A stretch of 13,829 bases of DNA from contig JAEWYJ010000177.1 of NCBI GenBank assembly GCA_023395695.1, positions 1 through 13,829 of the forward strand, given 5' to 3'. The first letter of the stretch is position 1, and the number at the start of each line of letters is the position of its first letter. This DNA comes from Bacillota bacterium. GTDB lineage: Bacteria > Bacillota > Clostridia > Oscillospirales > Ruminococcaceae. Of the stretch, positions 1-6,768 are shown piece after piece. The translations under genes were made by a program, and so were the position numbers. The notes beneath the pieces are model-generated. The model saw nothing but the letters and a program-made list of their open reading frames with translations. It had not been told where the DNA came from and did no database searches.

Positions 1-776
1 GGCGGCGCGCCGGCCAGCGCCTGACGCAGCGCCGTGACGGCGGCGGCCACATATTCGGGACGTTTCATACGCCCTTCAATTTTAAGGGAGCTGACGCCGA
101 GCGCGGCCAGCTCCCGGACGCGCTCGATCAGCGAAAGATCCTTTAAAGACAACGCATGACTGCTGTCCCCACAGGCAAAGGGCAGGCGACAGGGCTGTGC
201 GCAGAGCCCGCGGTTACCGCTGCGGCCGCCCAGCATGGAGGAGAGGTAGCACTGGCCGGAAACGCTCATGCACAGCGCGCCGTGCACAAACACCTCGGTC
301 TGTGCGGAAATGTTCCCGACAATATGCGCAATTTCCGGGGCGGCCAGCTCACGGGCCAGCACCACGCGCCGGCAGCCCATTTCTTCGGCCATTTTAGCGC
401 CTGCCAGGTTATGCACCGCCATCTGGGTCGAGGCAAAAAGCGGCAGCTCGGGCACCGTTGCCTTTAAGAGCGACAGTACGCCCCAATCCTGTACGATGGC
501 GGCATCAACGCCCAGCCGGGCCACCGTTTCAGCGGCGCGCAGCAAGTCGTCTGCTTCGTTGTCGAACATCACGATATTGAGCGTCTGAAAAATTTTAACG
601 CCATGCAAATGCGCGTAGCGCACCGCTTCGGCGAGCGCCATATCGTCAAAGTTTCCAGCGTTGCGCCGGGCGTTGAGCGCCTTTGCACCGAGATAAACGG
701 CGTTGGCGCCGCAGTTAACCGCCGCTTGCAGCGATTCTATGCTGCCGGCGGGAGCGAGAATTTCAGGTCGGTTCAT
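1..776 (-). CDS. Peptidase U32 family protein (partial, 3' end off window)
   Basis: The first 258 residues are present; the gene continues past the left edge. It starts MNRPEILAPAG, the usual opening of the U32 (collagenase-like) family, followed by a TIM-barrel-type region (AVYLGAK, TLNIVMFDNE, DAAIVQDWG). The family signature EVFVHGALCMSVSGQC lies at about residues 161-176, and cysteines are at 169, 176, 192 and 196. In characterised members (UbiU/UbiV, RlhA, TrhP types) cysteines in this area bind a 4Fe-4S cluster, and these proteins act in RNA or quinone hydroxylation rather than proteolysis. The cluster here is inferred from spacing only. The start at 774-776 is supported by AGGAG at 782-786 with six bases of spacing. 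Because there is no stop inside the window, total length and any C-terminal domain are unknown. The exact subfamily and substrate cannot be assigned. Confidence 0.93.
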   Translation of the reverse strand, partial: MNRPEILAPAGSIESLQAAVNCGANAVYLGAKALNARRNAGNFDDMALAEAVRYAHLHGVKIFQTLNIVMFDNEADDLLRAAETVARLGVDAAIVQDWGVLSLLKATVPELPLFASTQMAVHNLAGAKMAEEMGCRRVVLARELAAPEIAHIVGNISAQTEVFVHGALCMSVSGQCYLSSMLGGRSGNRGLCAQPCRLPFACGDSSHALSLKDLSLIERVRELAALGVSSLKIEGRMKRPEYVAAAVTALRQALAGAP

Positions 777-788
777 AAATAGCTCCTG

Positions 789-830
789 ACGCTTTAAAGC
801 GTTATAATAAAATGATTTTTTAAATGCGAA
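789..830 (-). promoter_or_regulatory. Candidate promoter and palindrome upstream of U32 gene
   Basis: On the minus strand a -10-like TATAAC (801-806) or TATTAT (804-809) lies about 25-30 bases before the start codon. TTCGCA at 825-830 is a weak -35 match with 18-base spacing to TATAAC. A perfect 14-base palindrome ACGCTTTAAAGCGT (789-802) sits between the -10 and the ribosome binding site and could be an operator. The hexamers are poor, so this is tentative. Confidence 0.3.
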
Positions 831-980
831 CTGGGCTGATAAGAATGTTTTATGCGGGCCAAGGCGCGAACGAATGGGCTAAAATTCCGGAAACAACGGA
901 CAGGCTATAAAACAGATTGCCGAATTCAGGCTGCCTTTACGCCGATTGCCCGCGAAGCGGGTGGATAACGCCCCGACAGG

Positions 981-1142
981 GCGAGCCGTTGCGCATCGTC
1001 CTGGTATAATAGCCGTGTTGCGGCTATTATACCATGAGCGTAAGCGAATGGTATAATTGCGCATCAAAAGGCGGTTGCCGCATTAAGCGGCGAGCCGTTG
1101 CGCATTACCCCGGTATAATAGCCGTGTTGCGGCTATTATACC
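981..1142. repeat. Tandem palindromic repeat: two copies of a TATAAT hairpin with competing arms
   Basis: Two perfect hairpins, each GGTATAATAGCCG, loop TGTTG, CGGCTATTATACC, lie at 1003-1033 and 1112-1142, 109 bases apart. Each is preceded by the same 16 bases, GCGAGCCGTTGCGCAT, at 981-996 and 1090-1105. A third GGTATAAT arm at 1050-1057 pairs with ATTATACCAT (1026-1035), giving an alternative 10-base-pair stem with a 12-base loop that excludes the first hairpin. TTGCGCAT occurs three times (989, 1057, 1098). TATAAT resembles a -10 box, but no -35 sits at the right distance, so these look like structural repeats rather than promoters. They could be REP- or MITE-like genome repeats or part of an upstream regulatory region. 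Apart from these repeats, no gene is seen in 777-1186. Confidence 0.8.
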
Positions 1143-1186
1143 ACATTTTCTGCCGGTCGCGCAAAGCGGGTTCTATGAGATTTTCT

Positions 1187-1215
1187 TTGACCTTCATGTC
1201 AGGTTGTGCTATACT
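1187..1215 (+). promoter_or_regulatory. Sigma-70/SigA-type promoter of HD-domain gene
   Basis: TTGACC (1187-1192) and TATACT (1210-1215) are separated by exactly 17 bases, with an extended -10 TG at 1207-1208. Transcription would start near 1222, giving a leader of about 38 bases before the ATG at 1260. A GGGGTG ribosome binding site lies at 1249-1254. This is one of the two best promoters in the window. Confidence 0.8.
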
Positions 1216-1259
1216 TTGTCACAAATAATTTTATCGCTTTGCCATAACGGGGTGATTTT

Positions 1260-1685
1260 ATGCTTTATACCGCACAGACCCGAAAGGCCATGCAGCTGGC
1301 CTATTCGGCGCATCATGGTCAGCTTGACAGAAGCGGTGTGCCCTATATTTTTCATCCGCTGCATCTGGCCGAGCAGATGCATACCGAAAACGAGATTGTT
1401 GCGGCGCTGCTGCACGATGTGGTGGAGGACACGACCATCAGCCTTGCCGACCTTGAAAAGGCAGGCTTTTCATCGGAGGCCGTCGATGCAGTGCGGCTGC
1501 TCACCCACGACAAGTGCGTCCCTTATATGGATTATATCGGTGCGCTTAAAGAAAATTCGATTGCACGGGCGGTCAAGCTGGCGGATCTAAAGCACAACAG
1601 CGATCTGGCACGGCTCAAAGACCATTCCGAAAAAACGCGAGAACGTCTTGATAAGTATGCAGCTGCGCTGAAAATATTGGAATAA
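1260..1685 (+). CDS. Stand-alone HD-domain protein, small alarmone hydrolase-like
   Basis: A 141-residue protein consisting only of an HD domain of the RelA/SpoT/MESH1 type. The expected metal and catalytic residues are visible in order: R24, H32 (FHPLH), H52-D53 with E56-D57 (LHDVVEDT), and D109 to N113 (LADLKHN). This pattern matches the MESH1 and Rel hydrolase site, which removes pyrophosphate from (p)ppGpp; human MESH1 also uses NADPH. There is no synthetase, TGS or ACT domain and no membrane segment, so it should be a soluble cytoplasmic single-domain enzyme, somewhat shorter than MESH1. The start is set by GGGGTG five bases upstream and by the strong promoter at 1187-1215. It is transcribed alone, with a terminator directly after the stop. 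The fold and metal site are well supported; the true substrate is inferred. Confidence 0.92.
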   Translation: MLYTAQTRKAMQLAYSAHHGQLDRSGVPYIFHPLHLAEQMHTENEIVAALLHDVVEDTTISLADLEKAGFSSEAVDAVRLLTHDKCVPYMDYIGALKENSIARAVKLADLKHNSDLARLKDHSEKTRERLDKYAAALKILE

Positions 1686-1686
1686 G

Positions 1687-1722
1687 GGCGGATGACGGAA
1701 CAAACCGGCATTCGCCTTTTTT
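1687..1722 (+). terminator. Intrinsic terminator of HD-domain gene
   Basis: GGCGGATG (1687-1694) pairs with CATTCGCC (1709-1716) with one G-T wobble. After one mismatch, CGG/CCG extends the stem to a six-base loop. Six T residues (1717-1722) follow. It begins one base after the stop codon. Confidence 0.85.
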
Positions 1723-1808
1723 AAATTAAGCCGTCGGATAACGGGTATACCCGGTGTCGGGCGGCTCAAATCATATCAAAATCATGCGGATAAAAAGAGA
1801 CAGGCTTG

Positions 1809-1896
1809 AAAAACTGTTTTGTGGCGGGCAGGGTAGAAGGACGCGGCCGGGCTTGGCACCCTGCGGGGACGGACAACACGGCCAGACGCAAAACAG
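1809..1896 (-). terminator. Structured 3' region and likely terminator of the ABC-2 permease operon
   Basis: Read on the minus strand, CTGTTTTGCG (1896-1887) pairs with CACAAAACAG (1823-1814), leaving one wobble. Five T residues (1813-1809) follow immediately, as in an intrinsic terminator. Between the arms lies a nested stem, GCAGGGT with ACCCTGC (1864-1858 and 1834-1828). The distance between the outer arms is unusually large for a terminator. It lies 45 bases after the stop of the last permease. A small 3'-derived RNA is possible but not shown. Confidence 0.5.
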
Positions 1897-1940
1897 GTCG
1901 CTAAGACGTCCTCACTTTACGCTGCTTTAATCTCAGGCCG

Positions 1941-2978
1941 TCAGCTTAAAGCCGTCATCAGCCGCAGCAGATACCACGGCGGTGAGAGATATTTTAATGC
2001 GCCCAAATGCCCCAACGCCTCGGGCGTAAGGATTGCCCCGGAGAAAATGACCGAGGACGCAGCCCAGAGCACCGCAGCCAACAGCAGGGCAGGGCGGGGG
2101 CGCAGCCGCGAAACCGCCGGTGCAATCAGCGCCGCAGCCAGCGCCAGCAGGCAGACCAGCGTTAGGCGTGCGGTCAGGGCATAGCCGGTTTTAATGTGCA
2201 GCAGCCATAATAACCCTTCGCAAAGTGCGGGCAGCGCTGCAAACAGCAGCGCCTGCGCCAGCGTCGCTGCCGCCGCCGGCAGGTAAGGGCGGGATGGGCA
2301 GCGCAGTGACAGAAGCGCCGCCAGCTCGCGCTCATGGCTTTTTGACAGCAGCGCGGAAAAAACAACGCAGAGCAAGAACAGCGGAACCAGCACCGCGTAA
2401 AGCAACGGAGAAAGCCCTATGCCGTTTTCGGCCTTTGGGGCCGCGGCCGCATTTAACGTTAAAACCGGCATCATCGGGCTGCTTTCAGATTGCAGCCGCT
2501 GCATTTCAGCCAATATCAGCGCTTGGTCGGTTAAATTAAGCTTTTCGGCTGCCGAAAGCGTTATTTTAGGCAGCTGCGTTTCAAACCAGGCGGCAAATAC
2601 CAGCTCGTCTGTCACGGGGGTGAGAAATGCGCCGTCGTTTTCATAGACGGTGATCGGCGGGGCAGCGGTTTGACTGATGCTGTAAGCGCAGTGCAGCACG
2701 CCGGTGCGCACGTCCCGCTGCATGGACGCGAGCGCCTCGGGCGGGTAGTGGACAAAGCGCAGTGTATCCGAGGCCAGCAGCGGCGCACAGGCGTTCTGCA
2801 AAGTGCTGTCGTTGGCATCGTACATTAAACCAATCTGTGCCGATGCGGGCTGTGTCGTGGGACAAAGCAGCGCAAAGCTGCCGAAAAGCAGCAGCAGCAT
2901 ACCGGCGCTGACCCAAAAGGCGGTACTTTTAAACCGATATTTTAAGAACAGCGCGAAAAAGCGCAAAAAACGGCGCAT
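1941..2978 (-). CDS. ABC-2 type permease subunit, apparently lacking its last membrane segment
   Basis: A 345-residue membrane protein. A first membrane helix lies at about 19-38 (FWVSAGMLLLLFGSFALL), then an extracytoplasmic domain at about 40-188, then helices near 190-211, 232-252, 268-288 and 296-316. This is the layout of ABC-2 exporter permeases with a large outer loop. The reading frame is open 37 codons further upstream, but I chose ATG 2976-2978 because AAGGAG (2989-2994) is ten bases away and the upstream gene stops one base before. The longer version would begin deep inside the previous gene. The protein ends at about YLSPPWYLLRLMTALS, where related permeases, including its neighbour, continue into a final helix. 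No hydrophobic continuation is seen in the other frames downstream. It probably pairs with the 2980-4107 product and the ATPase at 6074-6754. Substrate unknown. Confidence 0.85.
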   Translation of the reverse strand: MRRFLRFFALFLKYRFKSTAFWVSAGMLLLLFGSFALLCPTTQPASAQIGLMYDANDSTLQNACAPLLASDTLRFVHYPPEALASMQRDVRTGVLHCAYSISQTAAPPITVYENDGAFLTPVTDELVFAAWFETQLPKITLSAAEKLNLTDQALILAEMQRLQSESSPMMPVLTLNAAAAPKAENGIGLSPLLYAVLVPLFLLCVVFSALLSKSHERELAALLSLRCPSRPYLPAAAATLAQALLFAALPALCEGLLWLLHIKTGYALTARLTLVCLLALAAALIAPAVSRLRPRPALLLAAVLWAASSVIFSGAILTPEALGHLGALKYLSPPWYLLRLMTALS

Positions 2979-2979
2979 A

Positions 2980-4107
2980 TCAGGCACGCTCCTTTCGCAG
3001 CCATAGCGCCAGCGCACCGGCGGTGCATAGCACGCACCAGATAAGCACCGCTGCGGTGTCTTCAAATCCGGCGCGAAAGGCCGCGTCAATCGTCAGGCGG
3101 CGCATGAGCGAAAGCGGTAACAGGCGGCACAGCGGCGTCAGCGACGGGGGCAGCAGCGCTTCGGGCAGCAGCCCCCCGCCAAACAGAGCCTGAATAAGCG
3201 CCAGCCCGGTAACCGCCGCGGCGCAGGCGGCGGATGACCGGAAAACCGAGACACAGAGCGTCAGCAGCGACGCGCAGAGCAGGATTAAAAGCAGGCAGCT
3301 GCCGTACGCCGCAACCTTTGCCTGCGCGCCCAGCACGGCGAGCCCCAACGGGCACAGCAGCGTAAAATGTGTTGTGGCGGCCAGCAGGCAGCTGACAAAG
3401 GTCTCCCAGCGACGCTGAGAAAAAAACGCAAACTGCCGCAGCGCATAAAGCGGAGAAAACAACAGAAACAGCAGCGAAAAAAGAACAAACGAAACCGCTG
3501 AAGCACCATAATACTGAGCGGCCGGGACGTTTCCGGTGGTGTGCAGCGTTTGGCTGTCGAACAGGCCCTTGCGGGTCAGATAGCTTTCCATTAAAGCCAT
3601 GTCGGCCGAGAGCAGCTTTTGGTCGATCTCGGCGTCGGAAAGGCCCTGCGCATACATAGCCGCCAGCATGCCGCCCACAGCATTTTGTGCGCCCAGCAGC
3701 GTACGCCCGGCCGCCTGTGCCAGCTGGTTGATCCAAAGCCCCTCCAGCGGGGAAGAAACGTTGACGGTTAGTGCGGGAACAAGGTTTTCTCCGGTCATGA
3801 TGCTGTGCCAAAAGCCTCGCGGCAGCGTCAGCACGGCGGCAAAGCCATCGGTGTCCTCCTGCAAAGACAGCAGGGTGACGGTGGCCACGCCCTCAAAGCG
3901 CGAAGCCACCACCGAGGAAATTAACGTAGCAGGCATTGACGACTCATCGAGACTGACAATACCCAGCCTGACCGGCTCGGGCGGGGGCGCTGTGCGCAGC
4001 ACCGCCAGAGCCGCCATGACGAGCAGCGCAAGGCAGGCCAGAATGCTTAACACCGCCCCTGCACTATGCCGCAGTGCGATGCGCCAGCCCTGAAAAACCA
4101 GTTTCAT
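2980..4107 (-). CDS. ABC-2 type permease subunit
   Basis: A 375-residue integral membrane protein starting MKLVFQGWRIALRHSAG. Membrane helix 1 spans about 17-37. An outer domain of about 165 residues contains LTLPRGFWHSIMTGE (93-107), a sequence style common in ABC-2 exporter loops. Further helices lie near 202-223, 238-258, 266-288, 293-312 and 350-370, giving the complete six-helix plan. The frame is open upstream, but AAGGGGG (about 4117-4123) is correctly spaced, nine bases, for ATG 4105-4107. The alternative ATG at 4114-4116 abuts the ribosome binding site. The gene ends one base before the next permease starts, so the two are almost certainly co-translated and form a heterodimeric channel. 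A dispersed repeat lies 49 bases upstream of the start. The exported substrate is not indicated by the sequence. Confidence 0.87.
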   Translation of the reverse strand: MKLVFQGWRIALRHSAGAVLSILACLALLVMAALAVLRTAPPPEPVRLGIVSLDESSMPATLISSVVASRFEGVATVTLLSLQEDTDGFAAVLTLPRGFWHSIMTGENLVPALTVNVSSPLEGLWINQLAQAAGRTLLGAQNAVGGMLAAMYAQGLSDAEIDQKLLSADMALMESYLTRKGLFDSQTLHTTGNVPAAQYYGASAVSFVLFSLLFLLFSPLYALRQFAFFSQRRWETFVSCLLAATTHFTLLCPLGLAVLGAQAKVAAYGSCLLLILLCASLLTLCVSVFRSSAACAAAVTGLALIQALFGGGLLPEALLPPSLTPLCRLLPLSLMRRLTIDAAFRAGFEDTAAVLIWCVLCTAGALALWLRKERA

Positions 4108-4155
4108 GGCGTTCATCCCCCTTTGTTTATGTGGCATTATAACCGGCTTGCGTTC

Positions 4156-4265
4156 TAGTCAAACCACCAGAAAACCAAAACGTCTTGACGGTGTATTTTG
4201 CAGCTGAGCGCGTTGTCGTCCTTGAAGGGCGCTAGCCCATCTGCGTCCTCCGCCTTGTCAGCCGC
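4156..4265 (-). repeat. Dispersed repeat, short copy (copy 1)
   Basis: This shares two blocks with 11160-11372. Block A is 4156-4181 (starts TAGTCAAACC), with two mismatches in 26 positions. Block B is 4212-4265 (starts GTTGTCGTCCTTGAAGGGC), with four mismatches in 54. Here the blocks are 30 bases apart, against 133 in the other copy. Both copies lie in the same orientation a few tens of bases upstream of a minus-strand gene. On the minus strand block B reads DKAEDADGLAPFKDDN in an open frame, but no start codon is available in this copy. Confidence 0.85.
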
Positions 4266-4284
4266 AAAACAGCTTTTTCAATAT

Positions 4285-4314
4285 ATCATAACACAGCGCC
4301 GCTATCTGCGCCAA
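4285..4314 (-). promoter_or_regulatory. Candidate promoter for the two permease genes
   Basis: On the minus strand, TTGGCG (4309-4314) and TATGAT (4285-4290) are 18 bases apart. They sit between the terminator at 4320-4363 and the repeat at 4156-4265. If used, the repeat would lie within a 5' leader of about 170 bases. Each hexamer has mismatches to consensus. Confidence 0.4.
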
Positions 4315-4319
4315 GCGTT

Positions 4320-4363
4320 AAAACGCCCCTTTTCGCCCGTCTTGCGCGGCGCGAAAAGGGGCG
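4320..4363 (-). terminator. Intrinsic terminator after the anchored-protein gene
   Basis: A perfect 13-base-pair stem, CGCCCCTTTTCGC with GCGAAAAGGGGCG (4363-4351 and 4336-4324), has a 14-base loop and is followed by TTTT (4323-4320) on the minus strand. It lies 56 bases after the stop of the 536-residue gene and separates it from the permeases. The short T run suggests some readthrough is possible. Confidence 0.75.
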
Positions 4364-4419
4364 GAGCTTTGCATTACAGTGCTTGGTTAAAAGCAATATT
4401 GAGTGGCACTGCGGCTGGA

Positions 4420-6030
4420 CTAACCCTTCAGCAGACTGAGAAACCGACCGGCCAGATTCTCGTACCCGACGGCATATTCAGCACCGAACTGCCGGAGCTG
4501 GCGGGCGTCCATCGCAAAGAGCGGCGTATTCTCGGGCGGGGTCAGCGCTTCGGCCAGCGGTGCGTTGGCGCAGTCAAGGTCAAATATCAGTGTGCCCGTC
4601 GCTGTGGCGGAGGCCGAGCCGTAAAGGCGGGAATCAGACAGCTTCAGACTGAGCACATCGTTTTCAAGCACAGCGGTGCCGTCAAAGGAAAAGCCGGCCG
4701 TAATCGGTTTGTCGCCCATATCCAGCGTCATGTCGGCGGTGCAGGCATACGCGCCGTCGGCCGCAAGGCGCATATTGAGCGGCATATTCAGTGTGGCATA
4801 TTCAGAGTCCACCGCCACCGCCATGTCGAGCGTATAGGCGTCGTTTGCGAGAGCACCGGCGGCGTCGACAGTCATGCTGACGCCATTCTCGGTGGCTAAG
4901 GTCATCTTGATGATATTGGCGGCCTGATCGAAGCTGCAATCAAAGACGATGCTGCGCACGCCGCTCTCGGGCAGTGAAGACGCTTCCGGGGCCGGGGCAG
5001 CATCGGATGAAGCCAAGGGCGTGCAGGTCAGATTTGCGGCTTTAATCAAGCCGTTTTTAATGTCGAGCGTCAGCGCTGCGTCCATATCCGGCAGGGCGGC
5101 TTCTATATCGGCGATGGCTACGTTTACCATGTACTCATAGGTCTGCCCGGGTGCGGTGGCCGAGGCTATGGGGGACAGCATGTGCTCTATCGCCGTGCCA
5201 AGCTCTGACTCAAAATAAATATAGCGGTAGTAGTCCAGAATAGCGTTTTTAAGGTCGTCGCTTGGAATATTAACCACATATTTTTTGCTTTGCTTGTCAT
5301 ATGTATAGGTCGCGTTGGCCAGCCCGCTCTGAACTATAGGCAGCATGTCGGCCTGAAGCTTTTGAGAGGACATAGAACCTATGGCGCTGATATATTCAAT
5401 TTGGCCGGTAATCAGGCCCTGTATCAGCTCCAGCGTTGTTGCGTCAAGCGGGTAGATGGCGTTGAGCGCACTGCCCGCATAGTCCCGCGCAAAAGAAGTG
5501 GGGTTGATCGATACGGTTGTTTGGCTGAAGGTCGGAACCCCTGCGACGACCAGTTCAGGCGACAAAAAGGTGTTCGCTTCCAGCATTGGCGCGTCCTGAA
5601 GATAAACCGAGGCGCTAAAAGCGGAGGTTTTTTGCGCGGGATCGCTGCCAAAGCTGCCGCGAATACCGGCGTTTTTAAGAATGATGTTTGCAAAGGGGGC
5701 ATAGGGGTTATCCTCAATGGATTTTATTGCAAAATCAAAATCTGTTGTGGAGGCGGCGCCGCCTCGGCCCTCGAACATGAGCTTTGCGGCGGGAATTCTT
5801 TGGTATATTTTTTCGGTTGCGGCCTGCTGCTGCGCAACTGTGGCGGTAAAAGCGGCTTCGACCGTGGCCTTGGGGTCGCGCACTGAAGACATTTTGACAA
5901 CCACCGCGACAACCGCGACGGCGCAGACGGCGGCAACACCGATCAGCAGCTTGAATTTGCCGGAATTTTTTGGCGGCAAAGTGGCAATGGACTCTGAGGC
6001 GTAAGAATTTACATCGTTCATCCCGTTCAT
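4420..6030 (-). CDS. Membrane-anchored extracytoplasmic protein of unknown function
   Basis: A 536-residue protein with a 25-residue polar N-terminus, one membrane segment at about 26-46 (KLLIGVAAVCAVAVVAVVV) and a large ectodomain with no recognised motif. Positive charges before the helix (KNSGKFK) favour N-in, C-out topology. The C-terminal half has alternating beta-type stretches separated by short acidic turns (for example TADMTLDMGD, AGFSFDGTAV, LKLSDSRLYG), with an Ala/Pro/Ser-rich linker near 345-360. This is reminiscent of beta-rich carrier folds, but I cannot assign a family. The start is firm: AGGAGG at 6037-6042, six bases before the ATG. The gene follows the ATPase by 43 bases and is followed by a terminator and two permeases. 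It may therefore be an accessory subunit or substrate-binding partner of the exporter; that role is inferred only from position. Confidence 0.88.
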   Translation of the reverse strand: MNGMNDVNSYASESIATLPPKNSGKFKLLIGVAAVCAVAVVAVVVKMSSVRDPKATVEAAFTATVAQQQAATEKIYQRIPAAKLMFEGRGGAASTTDFDFAIKSIEDNPYAPFANIILKNAGIRGSFGSDPAQKTSAFSASVYLQDAPMLEANTFLSPELVVAGVPTFSQTTVSINPTSFARDYAGSALNAIYPLDATTLELIQGLITGQIEYISAIGSMSSQKLQADMLPIVQSGLANATYTYDKQSKKYVVNIPSDDLKNAILDYYRYIYFESELGTAIEHMLSPIASATAPGQTYEYMVNVAIADIEAALPDMDAALTLDIKNGLIKAANLTCTPLASSDAAPAPEASSLPESGVRSIVFDCSFDQAANIIKMTLATENGVSMTVDAAGALANDAYTLDMAVAVDSEYATLNMPLNMRLAADGAYACTADMTLDMGDKPITAGFSFDGTAVLENDVLSLKLSDSRLYGSASATATGTLIFDLDCANAPLAEALTPPENTPLFAMDARQLRQFGAEYAVGYENLAGRFLSLLKG

Positions 6031-6073
6031 AAAAATCCTCCTGTTATGCTCTCGCAGCCGTTATACGGCATGG

Positions 6074-6754
6074 TTATACAGTGTGTGCATTGCCGAACAG
6101 CAATGCCAGAACAGCGGCCTGCCGTGCTTCTTCGGGCAGACTGTTAAGCGTCAGCGCCGCCGGGAGTCGCCCGTCCTGCAGCAGGAACAGCACGTCGGCC
6201 AGAACGGCAATTTGCTGCGGCTCGTGCGACGTAAACAAAATGCCCATGCCCTCCGACTTTAGGCGGCAGAGCAGTGCTGCCAGTGTGCGGCAACCCGGTG
6301 CGTCCAGTGCGGCAAAGGGCTCGTCAAGCAGCAGATAATCGGGCCGGCCTACCAGCGCGGCAGCTATGGACAAGCGCTTTTTCATCCCGCCGGAAAGCGT
6401 GGCGGCGCGTTTTTGGGCAAAAGGGTTAAGTCCCAGCTGCGCCTCAACCGACGCTTCGGAAAAGTCGGGGCCGTCCAACCCCTGCGCCGCATACCACAGC
6501 TTGAGGTTATCGCGTACCGTAAGCTCGGGCAGAAGCGCAGGCTCCTGCGGGACAAAAGCCATTTTGCCGTCACAGCAAACGGTGCCGGCATCGGGCTTAA
6601 TCAACCCGCAGGCCGTGCGCAGCAGCGTTGTTTTGCCCGCGGCGTTCTGTCCGGCAATGCAGGCAGCCGCGCCCGGCGCGAGCGAAAGGGTAATATCTTT
6701 TAAAACAAGCTGCCTTTTATCGAAGCTTTTTTGAAGCTTACAAAGCGCTAACAT
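6074..6754 (-). CDS. ABC transporter ATP-binding protein of the ABC-2 export cassette
   Basis: A 226-residue nucleotide-binding subunit. Walker A is GQNAAGKT (35-42), the Q-loop Gln is at 70 (FVPQEP), the signature is LSGGMKKR (120-127), Walker B is LLLDEP (141-146) and the H-loop His is at 177 (TSHE). All catalytic positions are present. The frame opens 11 codons earlier, but I chose ATG 6752-6754 because AGAGGTG (6762-6768) is seven bases upstream and the protein then begins directly with the first beta strand. It is first in a minus-strand cluster with the anchored protein and the two ABC-2 permeases, so it most likely powers that exporter at the inner face of the membrane. The short size and single domain match ABC-2-type export ATPases. 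No convincing promoter was found upstream. Confidence 0.93.
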   Translation of the reverse strand: MLALCKLQKSFDKRQLVLKDITLSLAPGAAACIAGQNAAGKTTLLRTACGLIKPDAGTVCCDGKMAFVPQEPALLPELTVRDNLKLWYAAQGLDGPDFSEASVEAQLGLNPFAQKRAATLSGGMKKRLSIAAALVGRPDYLLLDEPFAALDAPGCRTLAALLCRLKSEGMGILFTSHEPQQIAVLADVLFLLQDGRLPAALTLNSLPEEARQAAVLALLFGNAHTV

Positions 6755-6768
6755 GTCGATGCACCTCT

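Noticed and set aside
879..1067. Short minus-strand open frame across the hairpin repeats
   Set aside because: It is built from palindromic repeat DNA and has no ribosome binding site or known motif.
1003..1142. TATAAT sequences in the hairpins as promoters
   Set aside because: No -35 element lies 16-18 bases upstream of any of them on either strand, and the matches are explained by the palindrome.
2979..3089. Longer N-terminus for the second permease
   Set aside because: The extra 37 codons overlap the end of the upstream permease and are not membrane-protein-like; a well-placed AAGGAG supports the internal ATG at 2978.
4198..4899. Plus-strand open frame (233 codons)
   Set aside because: It spans a repeat, a terminator hairpin and the antisense of the anchored-protein gene, with no ribosome binding site or recognisable domain.
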